DNA from: Adiantum capillus-veneris
Taxonomy: Eukaryota > Streptophyta > Polypodiopsida > Polypodiales > Pteridaceae
Length of the DNA: 64,000 bases
Assembly: GCA_014529385.2 (NCBI GenBank)
Contig: CM043970.1
Span: 65,120,496 to 65,184,495 of the forward strand
Reading direction: 5' to 3'
Shown here: positions 11,380 to 23,405 of the stretch, piece after piece
Layout: each line of letters begins with the position of its first letter
Position numbering within the stretch: position 1 is the first letter of the stretch
The notes under the pieces: generated by a model
Told to the model about the DNA's origin: nothing
The model's database searches: none
The model's input: only the letters and a program-made list of their open reading frames with translations
Translations under genes and position numbers: made by a program

Positions 11380-12020
11380 GTGAAAACACATTAAGAGCGT
11401 CGATTTTTTTCCCAAGTGATTGGTAACATTTGGAAGGTCAAATGCGATGAGAAAGATAAAGTGTTCCTTTGGCGACTTCTTTTCGGTTTCATCCCCACCG
11501 GGGACAAAGCTAAAGCTAAAGGTCTAGCCGAAGTTATATGTGTCAGATGCAATCACCCGAACAAATGCCTCAAGCACATGTTCTGGGGTTGTTTGAAAAT
11601 CAAAGCTTTCACGAGCTCTATTTACAAGTGGGTGTACACTCATTTGGGAACTGCCTTCTTTAGACGTGACCATGCTATGGGGTCTAGACAAATCAACAAT
11701 ATGGATCTACTGACAAACATTTGCATTGTAAGAGCTACTGTGTTGAGGGCAATTTGGAATTCCAAAAATGAACTACTTTTTCAAAAGAAGGGGGAGCCTC
11801 TGGACCCCAATGTTGATTTAAAATTGTATTAGTGGAAGCTATTGTGCAAAAAAAAGAAGCTTAAAATGTAAGCTTCGTTTGTAATTGTAATCAAGCTGTC
11901 GCGACCCCCTTTGATGTATTATTTTCTTGAGAACCCTTTGCAAAGGATATGCCAGAGCAGTTTGTAACCTTCTAAATTTTATACAATTAAGCTTGATTGA
12001 GCACTTTTTTTAAAAAAAAA
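11380..12020 (+). mobile_element. 5'-truncated LINE 3' end
   Basis: Only the last part of a non-LTR retrotransposon remains: the C-terminal zinc-binding region of the RT protein (11416-11832), a 3' UTR with 'tttgcaaaggatatgccaga', and an A-rich tail at about 12005-12020. The same 3' end occurs at 27690-27950 plus 33114-33180 and again at 34630-34690, which shows a dispersed family. Confidence 0.75.
11416..11832 (+). pseudogene. LINE reverse-transcriptase C-terminal zinc-binding region (zf-RVT-like)
   Basis: 138 residues. 'IWKVKCDEKDKVFLWRLLFG', 'IPTGDKAKAKGL' and 'CVRCNHPNKCLKHMFWGC' match the layout of the zf-RVT segment at the end of plant LINE ORF2: W.......K...F.W....; C..C......H....C. 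This part follows the RT and thumb domains and probably binds nucleic acid. The RT itself is absent upstream, so this is a fragment of a 5'-truncated copy. The ATG at 11416 is not a natural start. Confidence 0.75.
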
Positions 12021-12084
12021 TGTCTATAAATTCTGCCTAATAGCAAGTTTAGGGTAAGAAAAATGGGACATCTGGTAGAATTAT

Positions 12085-12340
12085 TACAAATCGGCTTGTG
12101 TCGAAAGGCTTGTCTCAGGACTATTTGCCTTGGATGGTGACAAGCTCGTTTGATGGCATCGAGGGTCCACAAGTGGGTCGTGGGGAGCGAGGGAATATGG
12201 GCAAGACGTGTGGTGAGCCGCATGGCGGCAGGGGGGCGGGGTTGCCCACTGTGGGATATAAACCCAGGCACGTCGGAGGGCTACGGAGTGCCAACATGGA
12301 GGGGTTATGAGGCAGGCCATGATGGACGAGGTGGGGTCCG
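12085..12340 (+). repeat. Left terminal inverted repeat of a large DNA element (probable)
   Basis: The reverse complement of about 25990-26330 aligns here. In the best 83-bp stretch (from 'actatttgcc' at 12120) I count 9 mismatches, about 89% identity, including 'tttgatggcatcg', 'ggtgacaagctcg' and 'gagcgagggaat'. Similarity fades outward near 12085. Long TIRs of this size fit Mutator-like elements. The exact terminus and the target duplication are not resolved. Confidence 0.65.
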
Positions 12341-12954
12341 CATCCACGTGTCTGGACATCATTAGGGGATGTATGGGATGGCTACTTGCTCCTCGAGGTT
12401 GGTACCTTAGTTAGTACCTCATACCCTTGGAGATGGGGCCTACATTTAGTCTCGCTCTTTTTGCCTCTCTTTTTGATGCTCTCTAAGGCGCTCGCTAGCT
12501 CTTCTCCTCATCTCGGGGCTCCCCTGCTCAAAGTGGGGTTGCAAGCTAGGCACAAGGCAAGGCCAGGGGGTGGGAGGTTGTCGCCAAAGGCTGAGTGCAA
12601 CTTCACATGGCGGGTGGAAAGACGAAAAGGAAGGGGAAGGGTGGCGGCATGCGGGGTGCTTATCCCCCCCCCCCCCACAAGGCTGCAAAAGGAGGAACCC
12701 GCATTGGGAGAAGCAAAGCCCGATCGTAGGTAATGGGGAGGGGGTTCACAGGCATGGGGTTGCTATTAAGGCTTGGCCTTTGACATGGACTCCCTTTTTG
12801 CAGGTGACGATCCAGGAGGAGGAGGACCTTTCCTCACAATGAGGGGAGGCAAGCATGCCAAATAGTGAACAAGTAAGGGTTTAGGGTGCTTCTCAATTAG
12901 CCTGGATTTAGGGCACGACGCCGGCATGGGATTCTCACCCTTGCACAAAATACA
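12341..12954. other. GC-rich non-coding stretch inside the DNA element
   Basis: Subterminal region with a 12-C run near 12665. Open frames on both strands are GC-bias artefacts. It may contain the promoter of the plus-strand gene that follows; no clear TATA box is seen. Confidence 0.5.
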
Positions 12955-14090
12955 TTGCAAGTTACGACGGAGGTGGTGGTGTCCAAGGAAAGGGAGGAGG
13001 ATGATTCCCCTCCCACTCCTCCTATGAAAAAGAACCCAAGTAAGCTCCTTGTCAAGGGGGGTAAGGTTGAGAAGCGACCTCCTGCACAACAAAGAAACAC
13101 GCGATCTCAAAGCTTGGTGCAATCTGAAAAAAGATATAAGTTTCGTGAGGATAGGCATGCTGGAGATGACATCAAGGCCAATGTCCGTCAAAATCAAATA
13201 TGTCTGGGTTTACACTTGCACAGAGGCATGTCCATGGGAGTGCTCATTGAAATATGTTTCTGATTACTGTAGGGTGTTGAGAAGGAGACAGAGGTCCAAG
13301 TATTGCACGAGACCACTTCCAAGAAAATGTAGGTATGTCCGGGTTTACGCCTAATCATGGCCATTGGGGTGCACTCTAACTGTTGCTCTTTATGTAGTGT
13401 GTTGAGAAGGGCAAGAAGACAGCCATACCTCCAGACAAGGACGGGTCTCAAATGCCACATGAGGATCCCGTTGTTGTGTAGTTGGTGACAAAGGGAGGGA
13501 TGCAGGTATTTTCACCTTCTCCAACTCGGGTTTGCTTGGGTTTACATGTGAGGCCCATGTTTGCACATCGGGCTTGCCCACATTTTCATGCCATGCCGAG
13601 ATTGTCTAGGTTTATATGTCAAGTCTGTGGTGCTAAAAGGTTGCATTTTATGGCCTCTCTTTATAAGGTGGGTTGATCCCAAGGTTTTGTTTGTGGGTAG
13701 AGGTTAAACCTGAAGGTTGATGAAGGCCCGGATGGGAAGAGGCTGCTTGTGAATCCCAAAGAAAATGTCCAAACGAAGGGTTCCGATGTGAAGAGGCCCC
13801 TTGTGAAGCCCAAGGAGAAGGTCCCAATGAAGGGTTCTGAAGCAAAGAAGTCTCTTGTGAAGCCCAAGGAGAAAGGTGCAGATGTGGTTCAAAAGCCCTC
13901 AATTGTCCACTTGAAGGGTCGTGAGGTAGAGAAACAATCCAAGGTGGCGAGTGAAAAGGGGAAGGGAAAGCTTCAACTTCAAGAGAAGCCCAAGCAAAAT
14001 GATGTAATTGCCACCGCAAAAGAAGCCGAAAGTAGTAAGAGAAAGCTTCTTGAAGTAGAAGAGGCTAGTTCAAGGTCTATATCCAAGTGA
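12955..14090 (+). pseudogene. Unknown Lys-rich repeat protein, 5' exons
   Basis: Exon-like pieces separated by short introns. The first (about 12955-13200) encodes a basic/Pro stretch with 'DDSPPTPPMKKNPSK'. Then come 'VEKETEVQVLHETTSKKM' (ending about 13329 before GTAGGTATGT), 'VEKGKKTAIPPDKDGSQM' (from about 13401, with an in-frame stop after DPVVV), and a longer exon (about 13700-14090) with three degenerate copies of 'KRPLVKPKEKVPMKGS'. Acceptors ending TGTAG precede the second and third pieces. Several introns start near a (C)CCGGGTTTAC motif. No known domain. It lies inside the inverted repeats, so it is probably an accessory gene of the DNA element. Exon borders are approximate. Confidence 0.5.
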
Positions 14091-14498
14091 ACAAAGGCCG
14101 GAACCTCCCAAGCATTGAGCGTCTGTCTTGTGAGTCCCTCTTTGACCTGGGTCTACATTTAGTCTCAGGCATGCCCGGGTTTATATTTGGCCTAACAAGG
14201 GTTTCCTACCATTTCTAAAGTTATGCAGGTATGTTCGTTTATACAGGTGTGGAGAGCCGACTCATTGAAGTCATCCCGGCCATATGAAGAGCTTTATGTT
14301 GATGGGAATCTCGTCTAGATGTGCCGAGCATATCTAGCTTGTCCAAGTAGAAACACACAGATGGACAAGCGGCAACGTATGGTGGACCACCTTTGAAAGT
14401 AAGATGGGTTGAGGGTAGAGATTCCACATAGAGTGGTAGGGAGGGTGACTGGTGCTTCTTTAGTGACCCCATTCCAAAGTCTACACAGAGAGATAGGT

Positions 14499-14846
<348 letters not shown>

Positions 14847-14920
14847 TTTGTTGCCCATCAATGTCCGGGTCTACACTATCTAACATTGCCCGGGTTTACA
14901 TAACTTGTCTATGCAGTGTC

Positions 14921-15250
14921 GCGTTTGAAGCTTGAGTCATATAAGTGAGGATGAAGAGACAGGTGAGGAAAATGGTACACGGATGGCAAGGATGATGAAG
15001 AAGATGATGATGACCAAGAAAGTGAGCAAGGGAGTGACGAAGAAGGTCAAGAGGATCATGAAGAAGGGGGAGATGGGGACGGGAGTGACAAAGGGACTGA
15101 GGGCAGTGGGGATGATGGAGATAGTGGCGGGAATGAGAGTGGTAAAAGTGAGAGTGGTAAAAGCAAGATGATGGCGGGGATGATGGGGAGGATAGCAAGG
15201 ATGATGCAGACAATGCATATGGAAAAGAAGGGGCTGCTACCGGTGCTCAA
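14921..15250 (+). pseudogene. Acidic C-terminal exon, part 1 (split by copia-2)
   Basis: After the acceptor at about 14920 the sequence encodes 'SEDEETGEENG' and, after one frameshift, an Asp/Glu/Gly-rich tract ('DDEEDDDDQESEQGSDEEG'), then, after a second shift, 'DDGEDSKDDADNAYGKEG'. The frame at the end (GCT ACC GGT GCT CAA) continues exactly at 19800 once the retrotransposon and one copy of the CTCAA target duplication are removed. This shows that copia-2 landed in an exon. Confidence 0.6.
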
Positions 15251-15507
15251 TGTTGGAATTAGGGTTGCAAGGAAACGCACACAACTTGGAGAAGACAAAG
15301 GAAGCTCAAGGCACACAATAGAGAGTATTTTACTTAGTATGCAATTAAAAGATAGATAGCCCTAGAGTGATGGGCGTATATACAATGCACGAGGGAAAAA
15401 CCTCCTAAAGAGGGGAAAAATGCCTCGCCGGTCCTAGTGTGTTCACACACATCACTACCACATGTATATGTGTTCACACCCATCACTACCACATGTATAT
15501 GGTAACA
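15251..15507 (-). repeat. Copia-2 3' LTR with internal duplication
   Basis: 257 bp, 30 bp longer than its partner because 'tgttcacac.catcactacc' plus 'acatgtatatg' (about 31 bp) is tandemly repeated at 15438-15500. It ends GGTAACA next to the polypurine tract (15508-15519, minus strand CCAGGGGGGATT). Confidence 0.9.
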
Positions 15508-15519
15508 AATCCCCCCTGG
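15508..15519 (-). other. Copia-2 polypurine tract
   Basis: The minus strand reads CCAGGGGGGATT immediately before the 3' LTR, identical to the tract at 32879-32890 of the sister element. Confidence 0.85.
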
Positions 15520-15589
15520 AGTGATGAGGTGAACAAGAGTTGACACATGATTCAAGGGAAGTGCCATGCCCTGAGGACATGATTAGTCT

Positions 15590-16195
15590 ACAAAGGGGAG
15601 TAACCCCAAAGCTTTGTGGAAAGCTTCAAGCTTCTCATGAGACAATCCCTTTGTGAAAATATCTGCATTGTCCTATGTTGGCACATCAGCCAAGTTGATC
15701 TCTCCTGTTGTGAGCCTCTCCCTGACATAGTGGTAATGCACCTCAATGTGCTTTGTGTGAACATGAAAAACTAGGTTCCTCACAACTACCAATGCGCTCT
15801 AACTGTCAGTGTAGATAGTGTTGGTAGTGTCCTGTCCAACACCCAAATCAGCCATAGGGCATCTGAGCCATACACACACAATAGTAGCTCTGAAGACTGC
15901 CCTGTACTCAGCCTCACAACTAGAGGTGGCCACAATAGGTTGCTTCTTGCTCAACCATGATATACACGAACTGCCAAGCATGAAACAAAAACCACTTGTG
16001 GACACTCTTGTGTCAAAACAACCAGCCCAATCTGAGTGCAAAAAAGCATGTAAGTCTGGTGGCAATGATCCCCCCTTGGGATAAACCAAGCCAAGATGTA
16101 AAGTGCCACTAAGGTAGCAAAAAATCCTCTTGACAACCTGCCAATGCTTAGACCCTGGGCTATGCATAAATCTGTTGACCTGTGAGACTGCAAAC
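15590..16195 (-). pseudogene. Copia-2 RNase H
   Basis: Minus-strand 'HSPGSKHWQVVKRIFCYLSG', 'SGFCFMLGSSCISWLSKKQP', 'ATSSCEAEYRAVF' and 'NTIYTDS' are copia RNase H. The conserved SDSDWA box reads 'HSDWAG', the CEAEY acid is kept, and the domain runs on through a stop to 'EAFHKALGL'-like text near 15600. Compared with 32228-32815 it has several extra substitutions. Confidence 0.85.
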
Positions 16196-17070
16196 TAAAC
16201 ATTCGGCCTCGTGTTGCATCCATAAATGAGGCAGCCAACAACAGTTTGGTAAAGAGTGACATCATTAGGATCACCATCATCATACAGATTTAACTTCAAA
16301 CCTGTTTCCATGGGAGTGGCAATAGGTTTGCAATCCTCAAGTCCAAACTTACATAGTAATGTCTCTATGTAACTTTTCTGACACAAGGCAATACCACCAT
16401 CACAGTGCTTAAACAGTATACCCAAGTAATGATGCAATAGCCCCAAATCTTTTGTCTTGAAAGTAGCATTCAAATCAGCCTTAAATTCATCAATATATCT
16501 CTCATTTGGTTCAGTGATCAACAAATCATCGACATAAAGAACCACAATGAGAAGTACATCACCCTCACGCTTTACATACAATGTGCTTCTGTTGGACTGT
16601 TACAAAAGCCTTGTTTGACCAAATGAGTGTCAGCTTTCTCATACCAAGCACAATGAGATTGCTTCAACCCATACAAAGCCTTCTTACATCTGCACACTTT
16701 GTCCTCTTGTCCTTTCTTGGCAAAATCATGAGGCTGCGTTACAAAAACTTCCTCAAATATTCACCATTCAAGAAAGCAGTAACAATGTCTGTACATCCCA
16801 ACCAAAATGAGCTGCCAATGCACATAGAAAACGCACAGTAGTCATACAACAAGTGGGAGCAAAAGTCTCTTCATAATCTATGCCTTTTTTATGTGCATAA
16901 CCCTTTGCAACAAGTTGAGCCTTATGGCGATCGATCTCACCATCCGGCTTGCGTTTCATCTTGTAAACCCAGTTTGTACCAATGGCCTTTTTGCCAGGAG
17001 GCAAATCACCTAAAGTCCATGTGTCGTTTTCTATAAGTGCATCATATTTTGATTGCATGGCAACCATCAA
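16195..17070 (-). pseudogene. Copia-2 reverse transcriptase
   Basis: Two frames. 16768-17070 has 'WVYKMKRKPDGEIDRHKAQLV', 'GYAHKKGIDYEETFAP' and 'TTVRFLCALAAHFGWDV', the RT N-terminal fingers. 16195-16581 has 'LLIVVLYVDDLLITEPN', with an intact YVDD box, and 'TFKTKDLGLLHHYLGI'. The link between them (about 16580-16770) carries a shift and stops, so no active enzyme is expected. Confidence 0.87.
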
Positions 17071-18085
17071 ATTTTTTGAATTCTATGCTTCATCAAAAGA
17101 CAAAGGTTCCTCAACATCATGTAAGCTTGATGATCTGTAACATTTTCTGAAATCCCCATAGGTTGTACATTTGCCTCATTGGAATTTACATTCAAACTTC
17201 CACCACTGAAAGGAGGCAACAAAGTGTCATAAATGTCTTGTGAGCTTACTATTGTCTCTAGTACACATGATAGCAAGGGTTGAACAGAATCTTCCACAAA
17301 CACTACATCATGTGAAACCAGAACGCTTTGTTTGCAGTTGATACAACCTGTAACCTTTGCTTTCAGCACTATAACCAACAAAAATAGATTTGACAGCCTT
17401 ATCATCCAATTTTTTCGCTATGTTTGTGGCACCAAAGCATATGCCAAACAGCCAAAAATACGCATGTGCTCAATAGAAGGCTTTCTATCATGCCATGTTT
17501 CATATGAGTAACAGACCACAAAGCTTTCGTAGGACACCTGTTTACTACATAAGTGGCACACATGATGGCCTCAAGCCAAAAACAATGCGGTAAAGCTTGA
17601 CTTTTGACCATATATTGTGCCATTTCCATAAGTGACTTGTTTTTCCTCTCAGCAACACCATTTTGCTGAGGTGTATAAGGCACTGTACATTGGTGTTTTA
17701 TCCCACGAGTAGCTAGAAATGCATTAAATTCATGAGACATATACTCTGCCCCTCGATCAGAATGGAGGGTGCCTATAGTACATTTCGATACATTTTCACC
17801 CATAGCCAGAAATGGTTTGAAGCACATAAAAACTTCAGACTTCTCTTTAAGCGGAAATACACATGCATGCCTCGAGTAATCATCAATGAAAGTCATGAAG
17901 TAAAGGTAATTGCCCAAGGACGGAGTTTGCATGGGCCGACAAACATCACTATGCACAAGTTGCACTCTGCATGTGGCCCTAACTAAACGATCCTTTGGAA
18001 ACCTCGAACGTTGAATCTTACCCAAAATACAACCTTCGCAAACATGTTTAACAAGTGCTTCAAGAGGCGGCAAAGAAACAACCAT
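17067..18085 (-). pseudogene. Copia-2 integrase
   Basis: 17402-18085 is open for 227 codons with 'HVCEGCILGKIQRSRFPKD' (zinc-binding end), 'LVHSDVCRPMQTPS', 'TLHSDRGAEYMS' and 'NGVAERKNKSLMEMAQ', so all three DD35E acids are present. GGEY reads GAEY. Downstream frames carry the C-terminal 'KVTGCINCKQSVLVSHDVVFVED'. A deletion of about 190 bp relative to copia-3 removes the linker before RT (near 17130). Confidence 0.87.
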
Positions 18086-18094
18086 ATCAGATTT

Positions 18095-18862
18095 CTACAA
18101 ATGGAGCAAACTGGCAAAATTCAGATGACCAAAACGTGCATGCCAAAGTTTTGCATCTGAAATAGCCCTTGAATTTGCAATTGCATTTGCAAAATTTTGT
18201 CCACACTTGTCATACAAAGTGAGCTTATACAGCCCACAGCACAAAAGCCTAGATGCAACAATTTCATCACCAAAACTGAGATCATAAACTGTACATTTGT
18301 CATCCACAAATTTCACTACAAGTCCAAGTCTAGCAAGTGCAGATACAAATAAAAGATTCTTCTTGATCCCAGGTACATAAAGTGCATCAACAAGTGTGAA
18401 AGAATTGTCATTTGCGGCAGTAAGCACAATCTTTCCAACTCCCTAAACCGGATATGAGGCATCGTTGGCACAAGTGACCGAATTCCCATGAGGGACAGAC
18501 TCGAGAGAGGTGATTATGAACCATTCACGATGTGAGGTAATGTGCTTTGTAGCACCACTGTTAAAATACCACACATGTGAATCTTCAGCAACTGACATGC
18601 ATGCATCATGGATAGCAAGATTGTAAGTGCACTCTACACTAAAAGCCCATTCTGCATCAACATCAGCATCACAGTCTCCTTTTACAGAAGACTCAACAAT
18701 GGCTACATTTGTAGTGGAACCAGCATTTGCATTGGAACCACCCTCTTTCTTCTTAGCCTCTTTGGCCTTCAACTTAGGACACTGCTTGATCAAGTGATCA
18801 TTAGCTTTACAATAATGGCAGCGCATCTTCTTTTTGCCCTTATCACCAGAATTTCCAGACAA
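18095..18862 (-). pseudogene. Copia-2 zinc knuckle, protease and pre-integrase
   Basis: 18443-18862 contains the CCHC knuckle 'CHYCKANDHLIKQC' and the protease box 'WYFNSGATKHITSH', where the catalytic Asp of DSG is Asn (NSG). A stop at about 18442 precedes 18095-18427 with 'LVDALYVPGIKKNLLFVS' and 'AKLWHARFGHLNFA' (pre-integrase HH). The lost protease Asp means no self-processing. Confidence 0.85.
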
Positions 18863-19300
18863 ATTGCTGCCAGTAGAAGCATTAGGAACAGAATTTTTGC
18901 CACTCGCAGCAGAACCATATGAAGTGGCTGCATTGCTGCTACCACCCTTTCTTTGAGAACAATAAAAGCCTGTTCAACTGCACGCTGGTAGTCTTGCTTT
19001 TTTTGGAAAGTGACTCTTGCAAAAGCAATGTGCATAATGCATCAAACTTGACAACTTCAGGAGTTCCTTGGGTCATAAGTCTCCAAGTACTAGCAAAATT
19101 TTGGTAAGAATCTGGTAAGGCATCAAGAACAGTCTGCACAAGGGAACTGTCTAAAATGACTACAAAAATAAGTTTCTCATTGTTATCCTTGACACATGTT
19201 GCCGTGGTAAATGCTGCACCTGATGTGCAAACTGCCCGAAAAGAGGAGAAACAAAGCAGGAACAACATGTGCTATATAGCACAAATGGTAGAAGACTGTA
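18790..19300 (-). pseudogene. Copia-2 gag, N-terminal half deleted
   Basis: The retained parts read 'SSLVQTVLDALPDSYQNFAS' and 'FQKKQDYQRAVEQAFIVLKE'. Upstream, 'TSGAAFTTA' joins straight to 'VKDNNEKL', whereas copia-3 has about 155 codons between the equivalent points. The deletion junction lies near 19195-19205. Gag cannot assemble. Confidence 0.8.
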
Positions 19301-19554
19301 AGGCACCTGTTATGCAAAAAATAGCACTGACAGAAATTCTACACAAAATGACGAAATAGCATGTGCAGTACTACCTGTAGTGGAAACGGAGGCCAAAATG
19401 ATCCCAAATCAAAAATGTGAGCAGACGGAGCTCTATGAGCATACCCAAACGCTTTGTCGGCCTGCAAATGCTTGCCAAAGCTCACTGAAATCGAAGAAAA
19501 TGAGCAGGCATGTGCTGGAGCTACTGGCGACTAAGCCCAGGAGGATGCAACCTC

Positions 19555-19567
19555 CTCTAATACCAAT
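19555..19567 (-). other. Copia-2 primer binding site
   Basis: The minus strand reads ATTGGTATTAGAG just inside the 5' LTR, one mismatch from the tRNA-iMet complement TGGTATCAGAG. Confidence 0.85.
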
Positions 19568-19794
19568 TGTTGGAATTAGGGTTGCAAGGAAACGCACATA
19601 GCTTGGAGAAGACGAAGGAAGCTCAAGGCACACAATAGAGAGTATGTTACTTAGTGTGCAATGGAATGGCAGATAGCCCTAGAGTGATGGGTGTATATAC
19701 AATGCACGGGGGAAAAAACCTCCTAAAGAGGGAAAAAATGCCCCGACGGCCCTAGTGCGTTCACACACATCACTACCACATGTTTATGGTAACA
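19568..19794 (-). repeat. Copia-2 5' LTR
   Basis: 227 bp, TGTTGGAATT...GGTAACA, followed by the target duplication CTCAA. The minus strand holds a TATA-like TGTATATA matching that in the copia-3 LTRs. Confidence 0.9.
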
Positions 19795-19939
19795 CTCAAG
19801 GCGAGGATGCATCAACGGATGGGGATGGAGAAGCTGAGGCATGCGAGAAGGTGTCAATGGATGAGGATTCCACATCACACTTGAGTGGAGATGGTGGCAC
19901 CACTGGGACAGCGACTGTCCTTGTGTTGCTGAGGTCGGT
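19795..19939 (+). pseudogene. Acidic C-terminal exon, part 2
   Basis: It resumes the frame broken at 15250: 'GEDASTDGDGEAEACEKV', 'MDEDSTSHLSGDGG', ending '...LRSV' and TAG at 19937-19939. This is the probable original C-terminus of the plus-strand gene of the DNA element. Confidence 0.6.
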
Positions 19940-21400
<1,461 letters not shown>

Positions 21401-21504
21401 GCCATAACTTAGACCTACACACTTTCCTCTCCCAGCCAAAGTGTGGGCTCTCCATTGCGACTCTCATCACTACAATTTTGGAGCATCCAGAGTCACTCAT
21501 CAGC

Positions 21505-21575
21505 CATACACATACTACATCACATGTAACTTTGGTCCCATAGGTCATATTTGACCTCCGAGGACGATAATAAAA

Positions 21576-21650
<75 letters not shown>
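21505..21650. repeat. (CT)n tract with the shared upstream module
   Basis: 'catcacatgtaactttggtc' and 'gacgataataaaat' lead into (CT)n at 21579-21648, matching 10800-10906. The association of this flank with a CT tract at two distant places suggests the tract moved as part of a repeat. Confidence 0.7.
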
Positions 21651-21651
<1 letters not shown>

Positions 21652-22333
21652 TTGGCATATGTACAATTGTCCACACAAAAGGGAAAGTTAAGGCAAAAAA
21701 ACAAGTTTTTAGGCTACACACGAGTAACATTGCATCTTTTGGTTTCAAAAATTTACAATGTTTGTTTAAAACTTTACAAAAATTTACAAAAAAACTTAAA
21801 TCCCAATATTTAGATAAAAGCACAGAGTGAGTCTTGAGAAAGATTTTGCACAGAAGTACAATGTGATGCTTTGATGCCCACACATTCTCAAGGCTATGTC
21901 CAGTTGACAAGATTAGTGTGAAAGCACGCTCTTTGTCCTCATGTGAGCTACACGACACTGATGCAAAAAGGCATTCATGAGAGTTGGAGTCCTCGTACAA
22001 GACTACTCTCCAACCAAGTAAAGCATCACGTGTAACTCGTGCCCCATGTCGTCATGAAGTGAGTGGCAATATCGCTTGGCATGTTTGGCATGACTCCACA
22101 CTTTGATCCACCAAGAAGGTCTTGGTGCAACAATGATGGAAATACACTTGATTTCTCTTTGCAAAGCGCACTCGCTTTTAGCCCCTTTGATGTTTCTTCT
22201 TAAGCTTGCCCGTTATCCTCGAGGGTTGAATGGGCACCATTGTGATTGGCTCATCATTTATAACTCTTCGTTGTCCATGCCCAAGTTGGGTGGCTCTCAC
22301 ATGCCCCTGAATTTTTGAAATGCTTCCCCTTTG
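21650..22333 (-). pseudogene. Transposase-like gene, 3' end (copy B)
   Basis: The minus-strand open stretch 21545-22000 and the C-terminal part of 22178-22633 continue the gene described at 22334-25530. 'GKLKKKHQRG' and 'ESCQTCQAILPL' are shared with copy A. No domain is recognised; it probably corresponds to the C-terminal tail and 3' UTR. Confidence 0.4.
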
Positions 22334-22886
22334 TGGAAATTTGTTCTCCTTGGGAGCCCTTTCATCTAAAAGACATGAATAAGCCAATCGTACCTGCCCT
22401 ATCAATGATTGTACCTGCACCTCATCACAAGATGGGATACGTCTTTCAATCTCATTTAACTTACTCTTCAAATCTTGAATGCATTGGTTGAGGATATGTG
22501 ACAAAAAGGACCATTGGATGACCATGTCATTGGGAGGCTCATCGGGCCCTTCAATTATGGAGCCTATGTCCTCTTGTGTATTGTCCATCGCCATTTCTCT
22601 AGCCGTGTCAACAACTGGGAGAATATGGCACAAATGAGGAGAAGTCTCTTACTACTAGTCGCATGCCATGTAGGTGCTTGCACATGCTTGCCCAATCTGC
22701 AGAATCACAATAAGAGGATTGCAAGCTGACATGATACCAAATCTTGTGGCATGACATACTCAACACCTTGAAAAGGAGGGCCGCTTCCTCAATCACTTCA
22801 ACTGTTGATGGGTCACTTACATATCTGCAAAGCATTTTTTCTCCACCTGACAAGCATTTAGTTTGCCCCTTGTCATTCCCATACAT
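22334..22886 (-). pseudogene. Transposase-like gene: SWIM-type zinc finger and tail
   Basis: Minus-strand 22608-22886 contains 'STVEVIEEAALLFKVLS..SCHKIWYHVSL', then 'SYCDSADWASMCKHLHG'. This is the layout of a SWIM finger (CxC...CxH) that follows the MULE-type DDE domain; the first Cys of the CxC is replaced (SYC) but CKH is present. The tail 22178-22633 has acidic 'EDIGSIIEGPDEPP' and a helical 'DLKSKLNEIERRI'. It is separated from the upstream exon by the minisatellite-filled intron. SWIM fingers bind DNA or protein. Confidence 0.6.
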
Positions 22887-22924
22887 GTTGTGTTTACCTG
22901 AGTCAACTACAAAAGGAAAGACAG

Positions 22925-23405
22925 TATAAAGACTCGGTTACTCAGACTGTAAACACAGGCAAGGACATAAACCAAAGACACAGTTACCCAGAATGCAGGA
23001 TAAAAATACGGTTACTCAGATTGTAAACCCAGTCAAGGAACTAAACCAAGGACACGGTTACTCAACATGCAGTATAAAGATACAGTTACTTAGAATGTAA
23101 ACCCAAGCTACTGACCTAAACCAAAGACACAGTTACCCAAAATGCACGCTAAAAATACCATCACTCAGAGCATAAACCCAGTCAAGGAACTAAACCAAGG
23201 ACACAGTTTCTCAAAATGCAGTATAAAGATACAGCTACTCAGAGTGTGTAAACCCACGCAAGGACGTAAACCAAAGACACAGATACTCAAAATGAAATAT
23301 AGAGACACAGTTACTCAGAATGTAAACCCAGGCAAGTACAAAAAAGGACACATTTTCTCAGATTGTAGTATAAAGACAATAATACTCCAAATGTAGACCT
23401 AGGCA
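22925..23405 (-). repeat. Intronic minisatellite, about 75-80 bp x 6
   Basis: Six degenerate units of 'gtaaacccaggcaagga', 'ctaaaccaa.gacacagtta', 'ctcaaaatgcag' and 'tataaagatacagttactca'. On the transcribed minus strand each unit presents TTGCCTGGGTTTAC. It fills the interval between two exons of the transposase-like gene. Confidence 0.85.

Larger units (their letters stand above)
15251..19794 (-). mobile_element. Copia-2: copia LTR retrotransposon inserted in an exon
   Basis: LTRs at 15251-15507 and 19568-19794 (TGTTGGAATT...GGTAACA), with the 5-bp target duplication CTCAA at 15246-15250 and 19795-19799. It belongs to the same family as the element at 27951-33113, in the opposite orientation. 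It is 4.54 kb long, against 5.16 kb for its relative, because of internal deletions in gag (about 465 bp) and between integrase and RT (about 190 bp). Pol is recognisable throughout but broken by stops and shifts. Confidence 0.93.

Noticed and set aside
12098-12365. Overlapping frames in the inverted repeat (also 25977-26285)
   Set aside because: Both arms give similar open frames on several strands because of GC bias and homology between the arms; no domain.
22925-23405. CRISPR-like regular repeat array
   Set aside because: Units are degenerate throughout with no unique spacers, and the context is a eukaryotic intron; it is a minisatellite.
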